The notes under the pieces: model-generated
Database searches by the model: none
Told to the model about the DNA's origin: nothing
Seen by the model: only the letters and a program-made list of their open reading frames with translations
Shown: positions 1-4,887 of the stretch, piece after piece
Position numbering within the stretch: position 1 is the first letter of the stretch
Layout of the letters: every line of letters begins with the position of its first letter
Made by a program: the position numbers and the translations under genes
Origin: Endomicrobiia bacterium
GTDB taxonomy: Bacteria; Elusimicrobiota; Endomicrobiia; PHAN01
Length of the DNA stretch: 7,397 bases
NCBI GenBank assembly: GCA_030018875.1
Contig: JASEHK010000069.1
Location: 1-7,397, forward strand
Direction of reading: 5' to 3'

Positions 1-1283
1 GCGGCCTCCGTAAGCGCGTCCTTGACGCCCAATTTCTTTTCGGCGCGCAGACGTATCGTGTAATCTACGTAAACGATGGCGTTATTTACGACGATACCAA
101 CGAGCATCACCAACCCGATGAACGATGCGACGTTAAGCGTCTGTCCGGTAAGGAAAAGTCCCCATAGAACGCCCACTATGGCGAAAGGCACCGCGAACAT
201 TATAATGAAAGGATCGCGGAACGATTCGAACTGCGCGGCCATAACCATATAGGTAAGCAGCACCGCCAAAAGAAACGCCGCGAGCAAGTCACGGAAAGCG
301 TCCCGCTGTTCCTTGACGCTGCCGGCGAACTCGATGTAAATGCCCGGAGGAAGCGCTATCTTTCTTATTTCTTTCTCGGCGGCGGCAGCGACATCTCCCA
401 AACTCCTGCCGAGCACGTTGGCGTCAACGCTCAGGAACCGCTGCTGGTCTTTTCTGGCGATGGCCAAAGGACCGGCGGCCAGTTCCGCCGAGACGAGGTC
501 TTTTACCAAAAAATTCCTTCCGTCGGGCGTTTTGACCGACAAATCGAGAACGTCGCGGATGTCGCGACGGTCTTCCGGAGCAAGCCGCACGAAAACGTCA
601 TACTCGTTTTTCCCCTCGCGGTATCTGGTGGCCGTCCGTCCGCCGAAGGCGATGTTGAGCGTGTCCGCCACGACGGAAGGTGGTATGCCCAAGGCCGCGA
701 GTTTGGGTCTGTCGGTTTTAAGTTGATATTCAAGTTTGCCGCGCTCGCGACTTACCGAAACATCAACGGCGCCGGGCGTGTTTTCCAAGATATTTTTTAC
801 TCTTTCGGCCAGAAGGTCGGTGGCCACTATATCGTATCCTATTATCTCGACGGAAAGCGGCTTCTTCGCCCCGCCGAAGTTCATCGCATTCCCCATCCGA
901 AAATCCATCTTCCACGGCCCCGGTATTTGGGCGAACCTGCGGCGTAAAATCTCGACCAGCGCCTTGTCCGACCGCCTTTTGTTTTTTTCTTTGAGCCGCA
1001 CAGACATCTCTATTATATGCGAGCCCTCCTCCTGCATACCGCCGCCGCCGAAAGGACTTTTGCCCGTCATAGAGAATATGACTTCGCGTTCTTTGTCGAG
1101 AATCCGGCCCGCCTCGCCGATGAAACGCGACGCGAAATCATCGCTGACGGCAAGCGGAGTATTGACCGGCATTTTTATTATTGTCTGAAAGAATCCTGAG
1201 TCCTGCTCCGGCAAAAACTCGGCGCCGATAAAAGGAAACAGCGCGAGCGAGATTATGAATATCGCCGCCGAGACCAAGAGCGT
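1..1283 (-). CDS. RND efflux permease, C-terminal half in shifted frame, runs off left edge
   Basis: I translated this stretch by hand. It is open from 1283 to the window edge, about 427 codons, with no further frameshift. It begins in the cytoplasmic linker with TM7 and the entry to the second porter domain (FIGAEFLPEQDSG). It continues through porter motifs (IPGPWKMDFR, KTDRPKLAALGI, IAFGGRTATRYREG) to TM8-TM10. It ends just after GIVVNNAIVYVDY, the TM10 segment where AcrB has K940. With the upstream 533 residues this makes about 960, so some 60-90 residues should lie outside the window. It is not independent: the only early start in this frame is a TTG at 1277-1275 without a convincing ribosome site, and the first ATG (1172-1170) lies beyond TM7. 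It should be read as the continuation of the gene starting at 2883, interrupted by one extra base. Confidence 0.88.
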
Positions 1284-2883
1284 TTTTTTTCCGTCGGGCG
1301 AGGGCGTATTTGAGTATATTCAAAACGGCCGATGATACCGAGCCGAGCAGACGCTCCATATATTCTTCGAGTCGCGCCCTCAACGGATGCCGCCGCGCCG
1401 AAGCGTCTCTTTTTTTGATGACTAAAGCGGCGAGCATCGGGCTTAATGTCAGCGATATCGAAAGCGATATTAAAAGCGTTATCGAGATGACGGAACCCAA
1501 TTGCTTGAACAAAATACCGACGAGACCGCCTGAAAAAATCAGAGGGAGAAAGACGACCACCGTCGTAAGCGTCGAGGCGCTGACCGCCAGCCCCACTTCG
1601 GAGGCGCCGTTTACGGCGGCGTCCGCGGCGGATTCGCCGTACTCTTCTCTGCGACGGACAATGTTCTCAAGCACCACGATGGCATTGTCCACGACCATAC
1701 CTATGGCTATGGCTATTGAGGAGAGCGACATTATATTTATGGTGTATCCCATAAGATAAAGAAAAAGAAATGACACGACCAAAGAAATGGGAATCGTCAC
1801 GAGTATCACAATGCTTGAGCGCAGATTGAAAAGAAAAAGATAGGTGACGAGCACGACGAGAAGCCCGCCGATGAGAACTGAACTCGTCAAACTTGATATG
1901 GTGCGCTTGACGTCGTCGGCGAGGTTGTAGGCGATGATAAGATTTACGTCCGGAGGCAGCCGCTTCTTGAGCAACTCCAACCGGGCGGCGACGCCGTCGG
2001 CCACTTTTACGGTGTTGGCGCCGGCGCGTTTCTGGATTATCATCAGCGCGGATTTTTTTCCTTCCTGGCGGGTTATCATCATCGGCTCGGCGAAAGAATC
2101 CGAGACATCCGCCACGTCTTTCAGGAATATCGGCCGCCCATGATAATTGCCTATCAGAGTATCCCCGACTTCGCGCACGTTTTTGTACTCCGCGGGAAGC
2201 CGCAGGAAAAACGATTGCCCCCCGACGTTGAGGTCCCCGGCCGGAATCGTCAGGTTGTGGCTGCTGAGCGCCTGCGTTATCTGCGCAATGCCCACATTGT
2301 ATGCTTCGAGCCGTCTGCGACTGACGTTGACGCGAATCTCTCGCGTCTCTCCGCCAATCACAAAAACATTGCCTATGCCGCTGACTCTTTTGAGCGGCTC
2401 GGCGACGTCGTCGTTGAGTATCTCGTTGAGACGGCCATAACTCCCGTCCGCGGAAGCCGTAAGAAACATAACCGGCATCTGGGAGAGGTCGAACTTCAGA
2501 AGAACCGGAGTTTCGGCTCCGGAAGGCATAAATCGCTTGGCGAACTCTAATCGCGCGCGGACGTCGTTGGCGACTTCGTCGAGGTTCACGCCCCAGTCGA
2601 AAAGAAGGCTGACTATGGACATATTCTCGACGGAAGACGAGCGTATCTCCTTCAAGCCCGGAACTATCCCGAGCATGGATTCGATGGTGCGCGTTATCTG
2701 GTTTTCGACGTCCTCGGGGCCGGCGCCCTTGTAGGTCGTCGTTATGGTTATGGCCGGATATGTCATTTCGGGCATTATGTCGAGAGAAAGTTTAGTCAAC
2801 GCGACGACGCTCAATACCACTATGGCCAGATACGCCATCGTGGTGGCTACGGGTCGGCGAACGCTGAAACTCGGGAGTTTCAT
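1138..2883 (-). CDS. RND efflux permease (AcrB/HAE1 type), N-terminal half up to a frameshift
   Basis: This is the proton-driven inner-membrane pump of a tripartite efflux system. Residues 1-533 are good RND sequence: TM1 near 11-30 followed by a porter-domain start (PEMTYPAITI), porter motifs to about 320, then TM2-TM6 from about 333 to 490. TM4 carries GMVVDNAIVVLENI with D399, which matches the first proton-relay aspartate of AcrB (D407); the next position is Asn, as in many HAE1 relatives. After K533, at an A8 run, the frame leaves the family and gives 48 unrelated residues before a stop at 1138. The rest of the pump continues in another frame (1-1283). The start ATG has AAGGAG eight bases upstream. 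The gene lies 77 bp after the TolC/adaptor hybrid, in the usual adaptor-then-permease order. The family assignment is sure; the transported substrate is not visible. Confidence 0.93.
   Translation of the reverse strand: MKLPSFSVRRPVATTMAYLAIVVLSVVALTKLSLDIMPEMTYPAITITTTYKGAGPEDVENQITRTIESMLGIVPGLKEIRSSSVENMSIVSLLFDWGVNLDEVANDVRARLEFAKRFMPSGAETPVLLKFDLSQMPVMFLTASADGSYGRLNEILNDDVAEPLKRVSGIGNVFVIGGETREIRVNVSRRRLEAYNVGIAQITQALSSHNLTIPAGDLNVGGQSFFLRLPAEYKNVREVGDTLIGNYHGRPIFLKDVADVSDSFAEPMMITRQEGKKSALMIIQKRAGANTVKVADGVAARLELLKKRLPPDVNLIIAYNLADDVKRTISSLTSSVLIGGLLVVLVTYLFLFNLRSSIVILVTIPISLVVSFLFLYLMGYTINIMSLSSIAIAIGMVVDNAIVVLENIVRRREEYGESAADAAVNGASEVGLAVSASTLTTVVVFLPLIFSGGLVGILFKQLGSVISITLLISLSISLTLSPMLAALVIKKRDASARRHPLRARLEEYMERLLGSVSSAVLNILKYALARRKKNALGLGGDIHNLARAVSFYRRRVFAGAGLRILSDNNKNAGQYSACRQR
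1283..1290 (-). other. A8 homopolymer at the frame change in the RND gene
   Basis: On the coding strand the sequence reads CGG followed by eight A and then CGCTC. With eight A the protein goes out of frame. With seven A it reads R-K-K-T-L-L-V and continues as clean RND sequence. The change is therefore one extra A relative to a working gene, or needs a +1 frameshift or RNA-polymerase slippage that drops one A. Other 8-base homopolymers in the window are in frame: the T8 read inside the TetR gene and the A8 just after the kinase start codon. Confidence 0.85.
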
Positions 2884-2891
2884 TGGTTTTT

Positions 2892-2897
2892 CTCCTT
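2892..2897 (-). promoter_or_regulatory. ribosome binding site of the RND gene
   Basis: AAGGAG on the coding strand lies eight bases before the ATG at 2883. It is the strongest Shine-Dalgarno sequence in the operon and fixes the start of the permease. Confidence 0.8.
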
Positions 2898-2960
2898 AAC
2901 GAGTAGACAGGCAACAGTATACCGGAGTCGGGATGCGGAACGATAATACAAAACTCCGTC

Positions 2961-3956
2961 CTATTTGTCCGGACACACGCCCTCGGCGCAGACATTTACC
3001 TTGTCTCCGTCGGACAGACCGTATTGTCCGAGGGTGATGACTTTGTCGCCGTCGGACAGACCGTAAAGTATTTCTATTATGTTGACGCCGGCTATGCCGG
3101 TGCGCACTATCTTCCTACGGGCCACTCCGTTGTCAACAGTGAATACTTCGTTGTCCCCGCCGGGATTGAACATCACAGCCGAACGCGGCGCCACGAGAGT
3201 CCGCGGACGGTTGCGCACAAGGATCTCGACTTTGGCGAACATCCCGGGGCGGATAATTCCGTCGGGATTTTCGGCCGATATCTCAACTGCGCTCGTGCGT
3301 GTGACGGAATCAAGCGCCCGGCTTATATTTTCGACGCGGCCGCCGAAAGTTCTGGACGGATAACTGTCTAAGTAAAACTTCGCGGACTGTCCCGAAGTTA
3401 TCTTTATTATGTCCTTCTCGGAGACCTGCACCACCACCTTTATTCTTTCCGTGGATGATACCTCGGCCACGGGCGAAGCCGGAGAGACCGTTTCGCCGGG
3501 GCTTGAAAAATATCTGGTGATTATGCCGTCGAGCGGACTCTTGATTTCGGCCAGCGCCATTTTATATCCGAGGCGGGCATGACGGTCGGAGTGATAAATG
3601 CGCCCCCACGCGAACAGAGGCTGGCTGACGGCGAGTTGCCCCGTGTAAAGGTCGGTCGCCGTCATCGCAGGACTGAAGTTCTCCGCCAAAAGCGCCGCCG
3701 CCGGGCCGGATATTTTTATCTGCGGGTCGCTAAGTTTCGTGTAGTTGGCGACGAGCGTGACTTTGGGCAAAAAGCCGGAGAAGCCCTCGTAAACCCTGCC
3801 GGACGCTTCGTTCAAGGCCTCTTTAGCCGCTTTGAGCTCGAATGCTCTTTCGAGGGCGAGCGACACCGCTTTTTCTTCGGTTATCTCAGCCGCGCGAGCG
3901 GGACAGTAAATCATAAGCGCCGCGACGGCCCCGGCGAACAGCATTCCGATTTTCAT
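2961..3956 (-). CDS. chimeric TolC-like channel / RND adaptor (membrane fusion) protein
   Basis: Two efflux families are joined in one 331-residue frame. Residues 1-22 are a signal peptide ending in ARA. Residues 24-134 resemble the start of a TolC-family outer-membrane channel: an amphipathic helix (EEKAVSLALERAFELKAAKEA), then GFLPKVTLVANYT and QLAVSQPLFAWGR. From about residue 133-138 the sequence becomes the C-terminal half of a HlyD/AcrA-type adaptor: the second lipoyl half (EIKSPLDGIITRYFSSPGE), the beta-barrel domain (RPGMFAKVEI near 236-245) and the membrane-proximal domain ending in two GLSDGDKV motifs. Missing are roughly three quarters of TolC, and the adaptor's signal peptide, first lipoyl half and alpha-hairpin. 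I chose ATG 3956 because it overlaps the TetR stop as ATGA and leads straight into the signal peptide; an upstream in-frame ATG at 4025 would hide the signal peptide. The likely origin is a deletion of about 1.3 kb joining two neighbouring genes, or an assembly error. Confidence 0.85.
   Translation of the reverse strand: MKIGMLFAGAVAALMIYCPARAAEITEEKAVSLALERAFELKAAKEALNEASGRVYEGFSGFLPKVTLVANYTKLSDPQIKISGPAAALLAENFSPAMTATDLYTGQLAVSQPLFAWGRIYHSDRHARLGYKMALAEIKSPLDGIITRYFSSPGETVSPASPVAEVSSTERIKVVVQVSEKDIIKITSGQSAKFYLDSYPSRTFGGRVENISRALDSVTRTSAVEISAENPDGIIRPGMFAKVEILVRNRPRTLVAPRSAVMFNPGGDNEVFTVDNGVARRKIVRTGIAGVNIIEILYGLSDGDKVITLGQYGLSDGDKVNVCAEGVCPDK
2982..3065 (-). repeat. two-copy 42-bp repeat at the 3' end of the hybrid gene
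   Basis: The coding-strand 17-mer TACGGTCTGTCCGACGG occurs at 3065-3049 and again at 3023-3007, exactly 42 bp apart and in frame. It encodes YGLSDG twice, followed each time by DKV. Adaptor proteins normally end with two related motifs (GL..GD.V and L.DG.KV), so the protein pattern is expected. The near identity at DNA level is not, and suggests a recent local duplication or conversion. Confidence 0.7.
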
Positions 3957-4582
3957 GACGAAACCCGCCTTTTTATTCCATTGAGGAAAATATCGAATAT
4001 CATTCTGTGCGGAATATTCTGGCATTCTATATCGTGCTCGAACTGCCTGTGCGCCAGTCCGCTGATGAGCGCGATGAACATCGCCGCCACAATTCGCGGC
4101 GGATATTTTTCGAACTCCCCGGACTTTACGCCTTTTGCGACGACGCGCTCGAGCATTTCGAGCACCTCGTGATTTTTTTCGCGCAGTTTGTCCCGCACGC
4201 GTTTCGACATAGGCAGTTCACTGGCAAGCGCCATAAATATGTTTCTGTGCTCCGCGAGCGTATCCGAAATTTTTCCGAGAAAATTGAACAGCGTTTCCGA
4301 GGACGTTGCCGCGGGAGAAGAAACCAGAGCGCTTTCGGCGACTTTCCTCATTCGGCCGAGAATCTCAAAAAAAACCGCGAAATACAAATCATCCTTGCTC
4401 TTGTAATAAAGGTATATGGTGCCCTTGGCGACGTCCGCGGCGCGGGCGATTTCATCCACGGGGGAGGCGTAGTAGTCCTTTTTGTTTAGGATTTTGATAG
4501 CGGCCGCAAGTGTCTTTTCTTTTGTGACGGCGCTGCGGGCGGCGGAACGCTCGGCGCGGGAAACGTTTTTTGTCTTTTTCAT
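3953..4582 (-). CDS. TetR/AcrR-family transcriptional repressor of the efflux operon
   Basis: This 209-residue protein has the normal TetR length. A basic N-terminus is followed by the DNA-binding domain at about 21-68, with the helix-turn-helix in VDEIARAADVAKGTIYLYYKSKDDLY, the family signature. Residues 75-205 are helical and variable, as expected for the ligand-binding and dimerisation domain; the ligand cannot be read from the sequence. The ATG at 4582 has AAGGGG four bases upstream. The stop overlaps the next gene's start as ATGA, so the two are probably translationally coupled. It is the first gene of the efflux operon. Its promoter and a palindromic operator lie directly upstream, so autorepression, relieved by an efflux substrate, is the likely mode of control. 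The gene looks intact, unlike the two efflux genes after it. Confidence 0.95.
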   Translation of the reverse strand: MKKTKNVSRAERSAARSAVTKEKTLAAAIKILNKKDYYASPVDEIARAADVAKGTIYLYYKSKDDLYFAVFFEILGRMRKVAESALVSSPAATSSETLFNFLGKISDTLAEHRNIFMALASELPMSKRVRDKLREKNHEVLEMLERVVAKGVKSGEFEKYPPRIVAAMFIALISGLAHRQFEHDIECQNIPHRMIFDIFLNGIKRRVSS

Positions 4583-4592
4583 ATTACCCCTT

Positions 4593-4618
4593 ACTTCCCT
4601 CTCCCCACTTCCCTCTCC
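4593..4618 (-). repeat. tandem purine-rich 12-mer in the TetR leader
   Basis: ACTTCCCTCTCC (plus strand) occurs at 4593-4604 and 4607-4618, period 14. In the mRNA it reads GGAGAGGGAAGT twice, so the leader carries several Shine-Dalgarno-like cores (GGAG, GAGG) upstream of the one that fits the start codon. An ATG at 4620-4618 within it reaches a stop after nine codons and is not the gene start. Confidence 0.7.
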
Positions 4619-4627
4619 ATAACAATG

Positions 4628-4641
4628 ACTGACTGGTCAGT
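4628..4641. promoter_or_regulatory. palindromic operator, probable TetR-family binding site
   Basis: ACTGACTGGTCAGT is a perfect inverted repeat with 6-bp arms around TG. It starts four bases downstream of the -10 box on the minus strand, so it covers the expected transcription start of the TetR-led operon. Position, size and symmetry suit a TetR-family dimer. That the adjacent regulator binds it is inference. Confidence 0.75.
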
Positions 4642-4644
4642 TCA

Positions 4645-4673
4645 ATTGTATAAAAAATATATGACGATGTCAA
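4645..4673 (-). promoter_or_regulatory. sigma70 promoter of the efflux operon
   Basis: On the minus strand a perfect TTGACA (4673-4668) is followed after 17 bp by TACAAT (4650-4645), five of six matches to the -10 consensus. Transcription would start near 4638, inside the palindromic operator, and give a leader of about 55 bases before the TetR start codon. The strong core with an overlapping operator fits an efflux operon held off by repression. Confidence 0.85.
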
Positions 4674-4686
4674 TACCCCGCCAAAA

Positions 4687-4803
4687 ATAGTAAATAGTGG
4701 CGAATAGTAAAAGAGTGAAAGAGTAAAACAATAGATTAACCGGACACCTGTGTTTCACCATTCACCCTTCACACTTCACCCTTCACCCTTCACTATTTAC
4801 TAT
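4687..4803. repeat. 7-bp repeat array arranged as an imperfect inverted repeat
   Basis: The outer 13 bases ATAGTAAATAGTG (4687-4699) return as the exact reverse complement at 4791-4803. Inside, the right arm is a run of seven heptamers close to TTCACCC (about 4755-4803), ending in TTCACTA and TTTACTA. The left arm has looser heptamer-like units of the complementary type (ATAGTAA, AAGAGTG, AAAGAGT). A short ACAC-CT-GTGT dyad (4744-4753) lies near the centre. It has no coding potential. It could be a dispersed short repeat or the remains of a small non-autonomous element. Confidence 0.75.
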
Positions 4804-4825
4804 GTCACCGCTATTTATATATAAT
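4796..4825 (+). promoter_or_regulatory. candidate promoter of the CHASE2-kinase gene
   Basis: A perfect TATAAT lies at 4820-4825 and a weak -35, TTTACT (4796-4801, four of six matches), stands 18 bp upstream. The -35 falls inside the last heptamer of the repeat array, so the repeat may supply part of the promoter. The leader would be about 55 bases. Confidence 0.55.
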
Positions 4826-4843
4826 ACTCGCATAAACAGGACA

Positions 4844-4868
4844 GGCGGGGCATATGCTTTAACCCGCC
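4844..4868 (+). other. leader stem-loop upstream of the kinase gene
   Basis: GGCGGG (4844-4849) can pair with CCCGCC (4863-4868) around a 13-base loop that contains the palindrome GCATATGC. It lies within the predicted transcript, seven bases before the ribosome site. No T tract follows, so it is not a terminator. It does not match a riboswitch I recognise. Confidence 0.5.
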
Positions 4869-4875
4869 CGGGCAC

Positions 4876-4880
4876 GGGAG
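4876..4880 (+). promoter_or_regulatory. ribosome binding site of the kinase gene
   Basis: GGGAG ends seven bases before the ATG at 4888. It supports that start, which also gives a short basic N-terminus directly before the first membrane helix. Confidence 0.6.
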
Positions 4881-4887
4881 CGGCCTC

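Noticed and set aside
1138..1283. Separate, deliberately split RND made of two half-proteins
   Set aside because: The downstream half has no good start: a TGA precedes it in frame, a lone TTG at 1277 lacks a ribosome site, and the first ATG lies after TM7. The first frame also runs 145 bases past the break, so coupled re-initiation is unlikely.
1281..1290. Classic -1 ribosomal slippery heptamer A-AAA-AAC in the RND gene
   Set aside because: The heptamer is present in the reading frame, but a -1 shift would lead to R-S-W-S-R-R-R, not to RND sequence. The functional frame needs +1 (or loss of one A), so a standard -1 signal does not explain it.
2140..2550. Plus-strand open frame opposite the RND gene, with similar ones at 736-1188, 1310-1759 and 3579-4172
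   Set aside because: These are shadows of the minus-strand efflux genes. Their translations are low-complexity or Arg/Ser-rich, show no known domain, and have no convincing ribosome site.
2966..2975. Palindrome TGTCCGGACA near the end of the hybrid gene
   Set aside because: It is only 10 bp, lies in the last codons, and has no T tract after it. It neither looks like a terminator nor sits at a promoter.
3957..4025. Longer N-terminus of the TolC/adaptor hybrid starting at 4025
   Set aside because: It would put 23 residues before a clear signal peptide and overlap the TetR gene by more than 70 bases. The ATGA start at 3956 is a better fit.
4755..4803. CRISPR array
   Set aside because: The units are only 7 bp and directly adjacent, with no spacers of regular length and no cas genes in the window.
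4844..4870. Rho-independent terminator between the divergent genes
   Set aside because: The GC stem has no downstream T run on either strand and lies inside the predicted kinase leader.
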